64,000 bases of DNA from Tolypeutes matacus (taxonomy: Eukaryota > Chordata > Mammalia > Cingulata > Chlamyphoridae): NCBI GenBank assembly GCA_026826555.1, contig JAKSZT010054399.1, positions 1,375,286 through 1,439,285 on the forward strand, read 5' to 3'. Position numbers and translations under genes: made by a program. Below the pieces are notes generated by a model, which saw nothing but the letters and a program-made list of their open reading frames with translations, made no database searches and was not told the origin of the DNA. Below, piece by piece: positions 36,786 to 54,699 of the stretch; the first letter of the stretch is position 1; each line of letters starts with the position of its first letter.

Positions 36786-37756
36786 AGAGAGGCTCTGAAT
36801 ATATAGTGTTTTTTTTTTTTTTTTTTTACATATACCAGTTCTGTTGGAGTTGATGTTGGTAATTATTGTAGATATTCATACTGTTATATCTCTATTCTAA
36901 TACATATTTGTTTTCAATACATATTTGTTCAACAGAGAAAAATAATAAAGGCCCTGTGATAGTTAAAATGCTGTAGAAGATGGTGTAGACATGTTACAAA
37001 TTGCAAATAAAGGAACATCTATTTTTTTCAGACCAAATGACTGATGCATATAAAGCTTACTGCTTCAGCCATTGAGGTGAATTGCACAGAGGCCCATGGG
37101 TTGCTTGTTTCAGTGGGGGAGTAGTAGGTGAGCTTTGGCTCAATTAGGAGGATTAGCCCTCCAAATGGGATGCATGTTGGCAGAGTTTCAAGGCTGAGAG
37201 TCTGAGCTTTGGCGGCAATAATCTTTACGGCCTTAGCAGAGGCAGTGTGGCAGCTTCCTCCCACCACATGCCAAAGAGGACCCACTTGGCCAAAGGCCAT
37301 GTTTTCCTTTCTTTGAGGTCTCTACAGACATGTGAACACAGCTTTTGACCTCTTGCTGAAGTCCTGCTCTCTTGCCTTCTTTTCTAAGGAAGCTGATTGA
37401 AGCACAGAGGAACGAAAAGTTTTGCCCAACAGCTTATTTGGTTCTCTTACATGAAGAATCCTTAATTTAACTGATTTACTCTTCCTAATTAGATTTAGCA
37501 GTTAGGACTGCCCATTAACCTAGAGTTCTCCTGTAAGATTCTCGTCCTCTATCCTGTCTGCATGGCTCACAGCGCCGCAGCTGTGTAATTGCCGGTTAAA
37601 TCTACATCTCCTATTCAAAGCAGAGGCAAGCTGTACAAACCCAGGTGGCTGGCTCCTCAATCCAGTCGGATCCAGGAAGCACGTGCAAAGCGCTTTGCTA
37701 ACCCACTCAGGGCTGGTAAGAAGATGAGTGAGATTGTCAGGGACCTCTTAGCGCCC
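36786..37756. other. No recognisable gene; T-run at 36810-36828
   Basis: A minus-strand frame of 90 codons (37300-37028) has no family resemblance. The T-run might be the tail of a minus-strand retroelement I cannot identify. Confidence 0.4.
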
Positions 37757-38200
37757 ATGATCATTCATTTAACAAACATTTATTGAGTATCTATTATCTG
37801 CAGACATTGTTCTAGGCATTGGGGACACGGCAATAAACAAAGCTGGCAAAAATCCCTGTACCTTCTCGAGGAGGAGACAGATAATAAAGAAATAGGTAAG
37901 TAAATGTACAGTATGCCAGATAATGAGAAGTGTTCATTGCAATCTAGACATATTTTTAAAAAAAACAACAACAAAAAAACCTTCTGACACTATGTATTGG
38001 TGCAAAGTGCTCTGAGGTTATAAGGCGAGAAGAAATTCATTTTGACAGGAGAGATTCATGGAAAAAATTTTTGTGTGAGTGGTGAGGTTTCGGCTGGACT
38101 TCGGGGATAGTTACGCCAGGTGGGTATGGCTTCAGTGCAGTAAGGCAAGGAAAACAAGCTCCTGGAAGCATCATAAAACATTTCAGGAAAAGTCCAGAAG
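37757..38200 (+). repeat. Ancient interspersed repeat, same family as 12000-12460
   Basis: The phrases tttaacaaacatttattgag, tgttctaggcattggggaca and aaatccctgtaccttctcga, then gaggagacagataataaaga, are the best-kept start of this family in the window. An A-rich insert lies at 37955-37978. Confidence 0.55.
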
Positions 38201-39944
38201 TGAGGGGAAGGGAGATGCAAAGCACAGTTCAGAGGAGATGAGTAGGTTACTCCAACCTCCACAGTGGGTGGGGCGACAGGGGCGACAGGACCCAGGGCTG
38301 GGAAGGTGGATAGAGGTTAGGTGATGGAAGATTTCCCCTGCCAGTTCGAGGGGTCCAGGCTGATCGGTGAATGCAGTGAGGAATTACTGGGTTCTTTGTG
38401 CAGATGTGTTTGGAGCCAACAATGCTGACAGTAAGTGTCAGCCAGGTGTCCCTTCCAGGTAGAAACAGACTTCTGGGTAGAACCGGCCCTTGTGGCTTAC
38501 ACCTGGGGCATCTGGCTTCTGTTAAGGAACCAGAGGCATTGTGTTAGCCTCAGATTTTTCAGGATAAATTGCATCTGCTTCCCCTAGACACTTGCATTCA
38601 AATACCATCTTTCCTTCATTCCCAAGCCTGTGGTACTGAAGCTCTAGCACCGTAAACTAAGGCTCTGAGCCACAGCCACTTCCCTTTATGGCAGTAGTTG
38701 AACAACTTGGGAGCCAAGGAGCTTGAGAGCTGTCAATGATTTTTTGCACTAAGCCTCGGGGAAGCCTTGCATTGAGAAGCGTGGCTCATGTCTTCCCTGG
38801 CATATAGAGAGAAAGGTTTTGGAAAGGAGTGAATTCCACTAGCTTTCCTCTCCCAACATCACAATTTACCCTTGTGGCGTGTAAGTAACACAGAACCCTA
38901 AAGAGAACAGAAGAAACAAATGCTTCCATTTCACAAGTTTCATTCACTCTCACCACAGTTTGGTCCTCCGCACTAATTCAGCACACAAAGAGATTTGGTT
39001 CACTTGCGTTTAAAGAAAAATATCTTCCGTTCTCTTGTTCTTTTTCTTCCTCCCACACTTTCCCGTCCTCCCATCTTGTTCCCCGACCTCTGCTCTTTGT
39101 TGGTGTTTATGGTTTCCGGAAAGGCAGAACAGAGATGCTTAAATTGGGGTTTTTAAGACTGCTTTGCCACATCTTCCCAAAATCTTGAGGCAATACCCAT
39201 TTCTCAGGAATGCTTTGTGGAGTTGGCTCTGCGTTTGGCCTTTCTCCTGAGGGGGTGGGCCTGGAATGGGGGCTCCCTTGGGGATCAGCCATATTGGTTT
39301 CAGCGGCTCTCACTGTTCAGGCTCTTGGGCCTCCAGTTCTAAAGCCTGCCCAGCCCCCAGCACTTATTCTCTCCCCGGGGTTAGTGGTGGAAATCCAAAG
39401 CCAGGCGAGGAGGGACTGCAAAGAAATGAGCATTAACGCTGATACTGTGAAAGCACAAAAACTTGCCAAGACTTAAGCCCTTCAGTTGCTTCCTGCTATC
39501 CTTTCAGTCAACACCGAAGTACTGGAAATGCCAGCAGAGGACTCAATCCCATTTCCTCTTATACCTGTATGCCTTCTCACTGCTCTTTTTTTCCTCTCTC
39601 CTCTAAAAAAACACATGGTAGTGTGTAAAATTGTAAATTTGTGTAAAATTGCTTCATGGGATAGCAAATCGGGCTGCCTCAGAGGGGAGGAGAAAAACCA
39701 TAAACAGTGAGGGTTCTTGCAATCAAAAGTTGTCCCCTCAAACTCACACGGTGGCGGGCGTTTGAGCATGGCTAGGCTGTCACTTTCCTTCAAAACAAAA
39801 CAAAGATAGAAAAAAAACCTTACTTACCATAATATCCCTTCAGTTGTTCTGCGTTGAGGGACAATAAACCATCCCAGGCCAGGGCAAGGTGGACCTTCAG
39901 AAGCCGCCTGAGTGGAGGTGCCAGCTCGTTGCCTGCCTCTGGCG
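38201..39944. other. No recognisable feature
   Basis: Mixed-composition DNA that looks single-copy. Open frames are under 105 codons and overlap on both strands. Confidence 0.45.
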
Positions 39945-40115
39945 CCTGGCTCTCCCTCTCTCTAGTCCTGTGACCTGGAGCAAGTCACCTCATCGCCCTG
40001 TGCCTTACGTCCTCATCCGTAAAATGAGGGCACGTGAGAGCCTACCTCATGGGCAGCTCGTGAGGATGACGCGAGTTGATTCACGTGAACTACCACCTAG
40101 TGCTAGGCCTTTCTC
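39945..40115 (+). mobile_element. MIR SINE
   Basis: The run tgtgacctggagcaagtcac, ctcatccgtaaaatgagggc and cctacctcatgggcagctcg is a typical MIR core. Confidence 0.8.
40090..40103 (-). promoter_or_regulatory. Candidate CTCF-binding site, reverse
   Basis: The sequence ctaccacctagtgc matches the reverse CTCF core at 12 of 14 positions, in the 3' part of an MIR. MIR copies are known sources of CTCF sites. Weaker candidates in the same orientation are 24217-24230 (gtgccacctggtct) and 58090-58103 (ctgccctctaggta). Confidence 0.3.
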
Positions 40116-40400
40116 AGTGCCCTTGCGAAGGGGCCCTACGTTCAAATTTAGGTGAAATGCCAGAGGGGAGAGATGTAGCGTGGTTTCTTCTCAAAAGGTA
40201 AAAGAGCTTTCAAACACAGAGGTGATATGGAGAGGGAAAAGCTTTCTAGAATCAATGACTGAAACAGCTGAGTGAGGAGATGGTAATGGTTTCTGAGGAC
40301 TGGAGTGGAGGGGGTGCACAGAGAGGGAGAGCGGAAGAGAGGGCGTTGAGAAAGATTTATACTCTGCCTTTAAAGGCTTCCTTTCCCATTTGTGTAAGTT

Positions 40401-40485
40401 ACACTTGCTTTTGGTAGCACTTATATGTTACTGAACATCAGGAGAGTCTTGGCTGTGCGTTGGTAGGGACTTGGGTTGAAGAGAT
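40401..40485 (+). pseudogene. Degenerate U6 snRNA-like sequence
   Basis: The stretch cttgcttttggtagcactta resembles the 5' stem-loop of U6 snRNA (ctcgcttcggcagcacata), with one inserted base. The following ctgaacatcaggagagtctt can be aligned with U6 positions ggaacgatacagagaagatt, with two gaps. Similarity fades after that. U6 retrocopies are common in mammals. This one would be old and dead; the match is by eye only. Confidence 0.35.
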
Positions 40486-41439
40486 AATGGAGTTGATCTC
40501 CAGAGGTGCTGCCTCTAGGGGAGACGTACACTCCCACCACCTTTGGACATGGATCCTCATGTATATGAATGGTCTTGGGGGGAAGCTGAGAAGTGGTGCC
40601 TTTGCATCTCTCTCTTCCCCACACCCCCTTCTGAAACTACCATCTCTTGACCCCATATGCCTCCAGTATTGAATACAAAGGACCATTGCTGCACATGATC
40701 ATTTTATAAAGCTGGCTCGTTTCCACTATGCATAATAGTGAAATCAGGGGTGAAAGAGAAAGGTAACTCCACATTCCAAACTAAAAAAAGGCCATGATTC
40801 ATTCTTGGCCTCTTTATTAAGAAACCTAGTCTCCGTTAGATAATTTGCAGCAAAGTTTTACCCTGGAGCAAGTTTCCGCAGTCATGTTAAATTCATGGGG
40901 AAAATCCTCACAGGATTTCGAACTGAAAAATAGACAGCTTTAATAACGGAAGCACTGATGTAAAGAGCAGGGAAAGGCAACATGTTCTAATCATTTAGGG
41001 AAAAAATGGGTAAGATGTTACTCATAAGCTGTGCTATGTTTTTATCTTACCATTTTTTCATCTGAAGGAATATTGAGATAAGCTTTTAAATTCTGAACGA
41101 TTATCTGACAGGTTCCATCTCTAGGGCAAATTATTAGCAAGTGTTTTATTTCACTCTTACCTTTACTGAAAGCTCAGCCAACACATGCTTACTAGAGCCC
41201 AGACAAAGGAGTCAAACCTGTGGACAGGAGTGCTGTGAGCAGAATTGGGGAAGCCAGCTACTTCTTGATTGCCTTTCATGACCTTTTTGGGACACTGACC
41301 TTCTTATGAAGTGAAAGCTGGAGGTGAGTGTAAAGATTGGCAGGGTGTATAGCATCCTTGTTGATTTGGTTCCCACCTGACTTCCCAGCCCCATCTCCCA
41401 CCATTCCACCTCCAACCCATCCATCCATGCACCCTATAC
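40486..41439. other. No recognisable feature
   Basis: No repeat or gene recognised between the U6-like piece and the L2 fragment. Confidence 0.4.
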
Positions 41440-41690
41440 TCCAGTTATGCCAAACTGCCCATTGGTTTCCAAATATGCCATCTTTGGGAGCATACTCTTT
41501 CCATCTTTCCCATGTGGCAGGCTCCTACTCATATTTTAAGTTCTCTTCAATCTGACTTTCTTCCCGAAAGCTTTCCAACCCCAAGAAAGGTTAATAGCAT
41601 CTTCTCCTCTTCCACAGTACCCCATATATGCTTCTACTGTGGGACTTATTAAAATGACTGAATTATTAAAGTCTAAACATCCCCTGGCAG
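41440..41690 (+). mobile_element. L2 fragment
   Basis: The phrases gctcctactcatattttaag, ttctcttcaatctgactttc and cacagtaccccatatatgct follow the L2 3' region order. Confidence 0.5.
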
Positions 41691-41719
41691 TCCAGAGAAG
41701 GTAAGGTTTTAGCTCATAT

Positions 41720-41930
41720 AGCTGCATCCTCTAGCATAGGTTTCTCAACAGCAGCAATACTGCCATTTGGGGCCAGAAAAGTCTTATTGTTGGGGGTTTT
41801 CCTGTGCATTGTAGGATGTTTATCATCATCCCTGGCCTCTACTTACTAAATGCCAGGGGCCCCACATCCCCATTTGTGACAATCAAAAGTGTCTCCAGAC
41901 GTTGCCAAATGTTCCTTTCTGAACATTTGA
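41720..41930 (+). mobile_element. hAT-Charlie-type DNA transposon fragment
   Basis: The text gttttcctgtgcattgtagg, atgtttatcatcatccctgg, cctctacttactaaatgcca and tgtctccagacgttgccaaa is the core of a common non-autonomous hAT-Charlie element. Left end tttctcaacag fits the terminal repeat. Confidence 0.75.
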
Positions 41931-41939
41931 GAGCAGGTC

Positions 41940-42300
41940 GCACACATCATACTGCTTGAACTCATACACTTCCATGTACATTTCCTATGAACAAGGATAT
42001 TCACTTATGCAATCATAAAGTACAGTTATCAAGTTCAAGAAATTTAACATTACATAGTCTCTGATATTTTCTTTGTGTTTACCATGGGGCTTAAATTTAA
42101 CATCCTAAATCTGTAACAATATCATTTTGATACCAACTTACCAATTTCAATAGCATACACAAACTATGTTCCCTCCATCCCCCCACCTTTATGCAGTTCT
42201 TGTCACTAATTACATATATATACATTATGAGTCCAAACCCATTGCTTTATCAGTACATTTTATGCATTTGCCTTTTAGATCCTGTAAGGAAGTAAAAAGT
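41940..42300 (-). mobile_element. Old L1M/HAL1-like fragment
   Basis: The text ccatgtacatttcctatgaa, aaggatattcactta and gaaatttaacattacatagt matches the kind of sequence seen in old L1M/HAL1 3' regions on the minus strand. It adjoins the ORF1-bearing L1 and may be a separate insertion. Confidence 0.45.
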
Positions 42301-44165
42301 GGAGTTAAAAATAAAAAAATACAAGAGTACTGATATTTATATTTACCCATGTAAATATAAAAAAACCTTTACCAGAGATCTCCATGTGATAAGAGCTTTC
42401 TTCCTGTGACTTCAGTCCGTTGTCCAGTGTTCTTTCCTTTCAACCTGCAGAACTTACTTTAGCATTTTGCTGGTCTAGAGATGACAAAGTTCTTTGGCTT
42501 TTGTTTATCTGGAATGTTTTAATTCCTCCCTCATTTTAGAAAGACAGTTCTGCCAGATACAGAATTCTTGGTTGGCATTTTTGTTTGTTGTTTGTTCTGT
42601 GTTCAGTACTTTAAATTTGTCTTGCCACTGTCTTCTGGCCTCCATTGTTTCCCATGAGAATTGGCACTTAATCTTAGTGAGGCTCCTTTGTATGTGACAC
42701 ATGGTTCTTTTGTGATTTTCAGAATGCTCTTTTTATCTTTGCATTTGACAGTTTGATTATAACATTGGCATGGTGTGGGTTTATCTGGTTTGGAGTTTGT
42801 TGAGGATCTTGGATGAGCACAGTCATGTCTCATTAAATTTGGAAAGTTCTCAGCCATTATTTCTTTGAATAATCTCTCTGCCCCTTTCTTTCTTCTCCTG
42901 AGACTTTCACAATGTGCATGTTAGTAAGCTTGACACTGTCCCACAGGTTCCTCAGGCTCTGTTCACTTTTCTTGATTCTTTTCTCTTTCTGCTCCTCAGA
43001 CTAGATAATTTCAATTGTCTCATCTTCAAGTTCACTGATACTTTCTTCTGCCAGTTTCATTCTGCTGTTGAAACCATTTAGGGAATTTTAATTTCTGTTA
43101 CTCTGATCTTCAGCTCTGTTTGGTTCCTTTTCATAATTTCTATCTCTAAATTGATTTCCTCTTTCTGTTCATCTATCGTTTTCATTATTTTCTTTAGTTC
43201 TTTGTCCATGTTCTCCTTTTGCTCCTTGAGCATATTTAGGATCATTTTCTTAGAAATCCTTGATATGTCCAAGATCTGGTCCTCCTCATTGATGGTTTCT
43301 AATGCTTTAATCTTCTTCTTTGCCTGGGTCTTCACTTCCTGTTTCTTTGTATGTTTTGCATTTTACTGAAATCTTGACATTTTGATTTTTTTAAATGTGT
43401 TTTTGTTGAAATTTCGACTCTGGGGCATCTGTTCCTTAAGGTTGTATCCAGCCAGTGTTTTGACAGAACTTTCCCTGAATGCCAGGAGCTAAAAACAAAA
43501 CAAAAAAAAAAAAAAAAAAAAGAGGAAAAAAGGGAAACACCTTTCCCAGTCTTTGCAGATTGACCAGAGTGCAGAATAGCTCCAGGCTAAAACATGGTAG
43601 CCTCCTATGTCCTTTCTGTGATTGTGTCTTGTCATAGGCATGCACATGTGGCCCTGGGAATTTCCCTGTTTACACTAATGTTTTCTCATCGCTCAGAAAC
43701 AGTTTCCTCAAGGTACTGAGCACTGCACTGTATGTCTCACAGCCAATCCCTTGCCCTAGGCAGCATGACTTGACTGCTATCCCACATTGTTCTGTGGGAG
43801 ATATCAGCAAGCACACTTCTACACTTAGGGCAAGTTCTGGAAAAGAGAGTCCTTCAGGCCACCAGATGGATTGGGCCAGACATACATGCTCCCAATATGT
43901 GCATGAGGGTTACTCTGCTTCCTCTGGAACTGGGACCTGGGATGCACAGGTGTGGAGCAGGTGAGAGGATGGGGGAGGGGCACTATGAGCTCATACTGCT
44001 TGTAAGTGGACTTTTTCTTGATTCACTGCTCACCCTGTTACTGTAATCCTTAACTGTTTTTTGGAGCTTTTAAAAAGATGTTTCTGCCAGTTCTTGTGGT
44101 TGTTCAAAGCTTCTTGGGGGAAATGGAGTCCTGAAGCATCTCGCTCCACCATCCTGACTGGGGTG
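42300..44165 (-). mobile_element. L1 with 5' UTR and decayed ORF1
   Basis: On the minus strand the 5' end near 44165 reads agtcaggatggtggagcgag, like an L1 5' UTR start. ORF1 remnants follow. The first is an 85-residue lysine/glutamate-rich coiled-coil stretch (43335-43078, SKKMILNMLKEQKENMD). Next come AENFPNLMRHDCAHPRSS (about 42857) and VTYKGASLRLSA. The last is ETMEARRQWQDKFKVLN (about 42640). These match the L1 ORF1p RNA-binding region in order. Stops and shifts make it dead. ORF2 is absent. Confidence 0.8.
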
Positions 44166-45519
44166 AGCTTACTGTGGTTTTTACACGCTCATGAGAGCAA
44201 ACTTCAAGAATCTTTACTCCATTTGTCAAGTCTATACACTGGCTCTGCTTTTTTCCTCTCTTCTCTATCATACCTTTTGTTCCTCTCCCATGGGCTCTTT
44301 CACATTCTCATGCTTTTTCTTCCCACCAATCCAAATTTAGCACTTGGATTAAGACAAAGGATGACTGATCAACTTCAAAGCCTCCCCCAGTTCACCCAAT
44401 CTGCTGTGGTCTCCTCATTTCACACTAAATATCTATGAATAATATCTGATGGGAAATTACAGAACATATATGTGTGTATATATCTATAAAATATATTATT
44501 TTTAGTCTTAGGCCATTATCTTTTTGTTTCACAGATATGGCTAGGTATTTTCTTCTCAACTACAGGACTTACGCCTTTCCCTTTTTAAATTCCCTTGGCA
44601 CTAGCACAAACTTGATGAACAACAGATGTTTAGTTAACTTTTGCCTGAAGTGAATTTTTTTAAGCAACTGGCAGGTATGTTAAATCTGTAATTTGTGTGG
44701 TCCTGACAGTTTTGTTTTTAAAAGGAACAGGACCAACTATTAAAATCTTGCAGTTTCTTTTTACAAACTCATTTCAAGGAGCTTCAGCAAATATGAATAA
44801 AAGTAATTACATTGTTTTAGGATTTCTGTGAGCAGGCACTAAATACGATAATAGGAAAGACAAAAGCCTGCAGTTTGTCTTAAATTCTGATTGTGTGCAA
44901 ACTTCATTTAGGCTTTTTCCATTGCTTGGCAAAACTGTATTAAAAATGTTACCCTTCCTAGCTTATTCTGAGCTTTGTGAAAGCTCAAGCATCTTTTGCA
45001 TCCCTTTTTTTTCCAGGCATATTTGCAGTGATTCATGCATGTACTTTTTCCTATGTTTGTGTTTGGAAATTTGCCCAAACTTCTATTCCACAAGGCATTG
45101 CTTTCTCAAGTTTTCCTTGGAAGAGCTAAAGCTTTATCCAAGTACAGTCTCCTGTGGTGCTTCATTCAATGGCAGAGTTAAGGGGACAATCCCCAGAATT
45201 TACCAGCATTGCTTTTGAGCCCCCCATCTTGTGACAGGATAAATATAGAGTATGCATGTTGAATGCAGTAGGGTGGGGAAAAACATTTCTAGCTTCACCA
45301 CTAATTTTTGTAACCCTTAATAAGAAAATAGAATGCTTTTGTGTAAGTTCTGTAAATTGTATCTTTGGCAGAAAAGCCTCTTGAGGCTCCTGTCTCTCCA
45401 GAGTCCCAAAGGCTCAGTCTCTCCAATTATTCCTCTGCTGTACCTTTTGACTCACATTCTCTTGACCCTGCCTCCTCCCATGGCAGCATCCTCTTGATTT
45501 ACTTACCACCAAAAGCATG
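44166..45519. other. No recognisable feature
   Basis: AT-rich DNA. Frames of 107-125 codons here show no family signature, and the longer one partly reads the back of an L1 5' UTR. Confidence 0.4.
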
Positions 45520-46680
45520 TTGACCCTTATTTATTGCTTCTACATCTTTGCCTAACATTCATGTTCAGGATACAGCAGTCTGGCTCCCTTGTAGTCAACC
45601 TCACTTCTAAAAACGCAAACATCCTTTCTCAGAACCCAATACCTCCTAACATCGCCATATTTCAGTACCCAAACTCCTTGACCTTGTTTCAGTATTTGAC
45701 ACAGCTGGCCTGCCTCTATGGAGTTGTCTCCTAGATAAGATTTCAATCTTTGTCCTTATCCCTTTGTTCTTTATTAGATTTCTTCATAATCTGTGTCCAA
45801 TTTAGATGTAGGTCACTTCAGGGTTTCATCTTCAGTCTTAATTCTGTCCCTGCTCTGATGCTCCTCCTCCAGATAATGTCTTACTTTGCCATGACTTCAA
45901 ATATCAACTGTGTATAATAGTCACCAAATGTTTCTCTTCATTTTTGCCATCCTCCAGAAGTACCAACCCAAGTTTTCAACTGACTACAGCTTTGCCCATT
46001 ACCAAGCATCCTAAGTGTATCACGTCCAATACCAAATTTATTTAATTTCCTTCCCTCCTTCTGTGGCTTGCTCCCTTGTTTGTCCTTCTATTAAAGACTA
46101 TCTATTCCAAGCTAGAGACTTAATTTTTATATAACTTGTCTCACTCAATACTGATTATACTCCTAAAATCTTTTGACTGTCTCATTTTTCTCACATTGAT
46201 AGATGATTAGAATTTCCTAATTGAGTTCCCTGCCCTCATTCTCTTCCTGCTCTTGTACATCAGACATGTCCTCTGTGGTAAGAATTCTGTAAGAATCACA
46301 TCTGATGGCTATCCCCTTGTGCCAGTATGGTTTCTTGTTTAGAAGGCACTGGAGAGCCAAGTCCAAACTGAACCTAGGATTCGAGGACTCCCTCCACTGA
46401 CAACATTCCTTCAGAGACTAACTTTTCACCACTTCGTTAACAGGCACATGTTCAGCCACACCAAACCACATTCTAGCTCCAGTAGTGCCATACACTTTCT
46501 TTTTCAATCTGGTAAAATCCAACTAAAATGTTAAGGCCCCGCTCAAAGGTTCTTTGTGATGCACCTTTTTACTCTTGGCCCTTAAGCAGAATTAATCACT
46601 ACCTTTTGTGCCTCCTTAGCACTTTTCTTATACATCTATTATACTACTTGCCACCTTGTAAAAGAGGGTTTTTGTGTTAG
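45520..46680 (+). mobile_element. L2 LINE fragments
   Basis: The right end (ctcaaaggttctttgtgatgc, aagcagaattaatcactacc, ttttgtgcctccttagcact) matches the L2 3' region. The part near 45840-46090 (ctccagataatg to ccaataccaaattta) fits upstream L2. Boundaries and continuity are uncertain. Confidence 0.5.
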
Positions 46681-46751
46681 TCACTGAGCTTGAGGAGTCC
46701 ATGGTCCAGTGGGGTGAACAATATGTTATCTTATCCATCTGTTGGCCTGTC

Positions 46752-46808
46752 CTCAATTTATCCATCCATCCATCCAACCACACACTCACCCATATACCCA
46801 TCCATCTT
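46752..46808. repeat. (CCAT)n-like microsatellite
   Basis: Imperfect CCAT/CCAA/CACC units (tccatccatccatccaacca and on), about 50 bases. Confidence 0.75.
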
Positions 46809-47649
46809 CAAACCATCTGGCTAACACTGAGAATACAAGTCTAAGATCCCTTCTAGTGCTAATATTCTATGATCTTTGAATATTATTTAACTTCTATAAA
46901 GAGAAACAACAGTTGTACTTTACAGGCCAAGTACATAATGCAGGCATTCAGAATCATTCATGTCTTGATCCTGTTATATTCACCTTAGCAGGTGGTCAGT
47001 AAATGAGTTAATTCCTAGAAATTGATGGGAAACTGACTTAAGTTTTACTTAACTGATATAGGAAAATAAATCCCATTCCCCAATTTTTAAAAATTATCCT
47101 TCCTTCAACTGCTATAGATAATTATCAGTTACATATATTGTGTGCAGTGTTCTCCATCCTACAAGCATTTCCTGAGCAACACATTGGCATGCTTAGAGCA
47201 GCCAGGTCCTAGCAGCAGCAGGCTCGCAGTCCTAGAAGATGGAATATAGTTCTATCGCCGGTAGCCTGCAGTTGGAACTGATGGGGCCGAGACTGGCACT
47301 CACCTATCCAGGCAACGCACTAGCAGCTTGAACTGAGTTTTAAAAATTTTAACTTCCAACTTCACCATTCCCTTCCTTCTCCCAATACCTTCTAGTACTT
47401 TTCCCCATTTTTATTTTTCATCTACTTATGGGTATTACCCCATTTTCACCCACATCCCAATGCTATAACCAAAAAACACAGACAAGTGAACAAGTAGGTG
47501 AAATGTTCTGCTCATTTAAAGCCAAATGCCCTAAACATTTTCAAATTTTACACACAAGATCAAATTAAGTGCCAATCATGATGTTACCAATGCTCTTTTC
47601 TTTTAAATGACTAAAACTGGCTTAAATTTAACTGTATGATACAAACACC
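46809..47649. other. DNA just beyond the MYLIP poly(A) site
   Basis: No repeat recognised. A more GC-rich patch at 47190-47330 (tagcagcagcaggctcgcag and on) stands out from AT-rich surroundings. It has no open frame. Confidence 0.4.
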
Positions 47650-49142
47650 AATCTTGCTTTAAAGTCTTTATTATCCTGAATAGAAAAGACAGAAGTCCTC
47701 TAGGATATAACAGAGTTCTTTATGTGGAAACATTTTTTTTTTTTACAAGTGAAAAAATAAATACCTCTTGGAATAAAGGCTTATATGCTAATGTGCCATA
47801 AAAAAGTAGAGTTTTAATATTTGACAAAATGTCTGTGCAAAGAAACAAATGCATAAACACATTACTGCTACATTAAGGCAATATGAAAAGTATACTCAGA
47901 AATTTCAGTAAAGTGACAGTGTAGGTTTCTAGCTTTAACTTAGCTAGTATTGCACCCAATAAGGTCATCTAGGTTTCCCTGCATCCTAGAAAACCCACTA
48001 GCTGATCAGCATCCAAAATGCTCAAGTGGGAGTGGAAAAGATGTTTAAGAATACAGAAACAAAAAGAACCAAAACCCCTCCGAAACATAGCGGTGACAAC
48101 CAAAAGTTAATACGTAAGCATTTACCCCTCACCCCCCACTCCACCCCCCAAAAAGCACACACTATCTAGGATACGTACAATAAGGCTGTAAAAGGCTTGA
48201 TGTGAACCATTTGTTGCAAAAGCAACACCCACAGGTGAAGCTGGAGTGGGTGGTTGGGAGAACTAAAGAAACACCACAGCATGAAGGCCATGAAAATTCA
48301 TCTCAGTGAGCAGCCATCTCCCTTCTCAGAGAGAATGTGCTCTCTTTTCAATCTTATAAGCTATTTTACCAAATCAAGAGTCCCGACGAGTGCCTGGCTG
48401 CCCCACAGAAACCTCATAAACAAAATGGCAGCAGTTTATAATTGAAAAGTTGGAAGAAAGGGGTGGGTATATGAGGGGAGGGGGAAGGAATAAGCCACCC
48501 ACGCTGAGGTATGTTGTCACCAGCCAGAGTGATTCAAAACTGACAACTTTGTCGTCAACTTATTAAAAGCCACGGTACTGATTTTTAAATCGACCTTCCA
48601 ATCATTCCTGAACAAGAATTAAAACAGAAATGGCATTTAAACAATGACTACTTCTTTCAGAAAAAATTTCCTATTAAAAATGTTTGGAGCTCCATGACAA
48701 TACAAAAAGAACCACATAAATTCTTAAAACGAATTCATACAAAATGTGCTGCAGGAAGGAAACTAACTGACCTCAGGATACAGGAAGCATACTTACAAGC
48801 TAATTTCCTAAAAGGTACCCACTTGTTAGCTATGTTGCCACTGAACTGACATCAAAGACAATTTTACCATTCCTTTCCTTGAAAATAAAAAACGAAGGTC
48901 CAAGGAATGTGTCTGGGTCCCAGAGTTCTTCCTGGTTGCCACGACCGGAATTGTTGGTTCTTTGCACAATGTGTATTGTAGTAAGGAGTAGTTGTGTTCT
49001 TTTTTCTTTCCTTTTCTTTCCCCTTAAACTTTGCAGGGCAGATGGGTGTTGGAGTAATTATTTTCTTCACAATCTATTGTTTTTATAGTTCATAATAGTG
49101 CAGTTCATGGAATCATGGTATGTCAAAAACATGCCCAACAGA
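47650..49142 (-). other. MYLIP: MYLIP 3' untranslated region
   Basis: From the stop codon the transcript should run about 1.5 kb to a poly(A) signal. That size fits the known MYLIP mRNA of about 3 kb. The stretch is AT-rich and free of recognisable SINEs or LINEs, which is unusual for this window and suggests conservation. It contains a short A-run on the gene strand (near 47738) and C-rich plus-strand tracts near 48121-48154. The exact 3' end is inferred. Confidence 0.75.
47667..47672 (-). terminator. MYLIP: Probable MYLIP poly(A) signal AATAAA
   Basis: The plus strand reads tttatt here, giving AATAAA on the gene strand. Just downstream on the gene strand (47652-47641) comes a GT-rich stretch, attggtgtttgt, as expected for the cleavage-stimulating element. 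Cleavage would fall near 47645-47660. An ATTAAA at 47818-47813 is an alternative. Confidence 0.65.
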
Positions 49143-54317
<5,175 letters not shown>

Positions 54318-54699
54318 CTGCGAAACAAAGCCAGAATGAGATTACAACGGGGGGGCTAACTTTTTATTTCAAACACAACCTGCTTAGTAATTTCACAGTC
54401 ACTCTTAAAGAAAACAGAGCAATTTGAAAAAGTCGCCCTGAAAATGCCTATCATTAAAGAACCTTTTGTTAACATAACAAAATAAGTGCAGGCACTAAGT
54501 TTTCTGGAATAAAAGCTGTATACTCAAATATTTGATCTAAACATGATAAATGGATTACATTTCTTCACAGCTTAACCCCATGTTTCTGCATTATAATTTA
54601 AAGAATACATCAATTTATTCAGAAAAACTTGATCTTGATAATGGATACTGATAAAATCTTAAGGAATTCTAGAAAAAAGACAAGATCCTCACCTTTATT

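Noticed and set aside
44061..44438. 125-codon plus-strand frame
   Set aside because: Its first part reads the back of the L1 5' UTR and the rest is hydrophobic low-complexity coding with no family resemblance.
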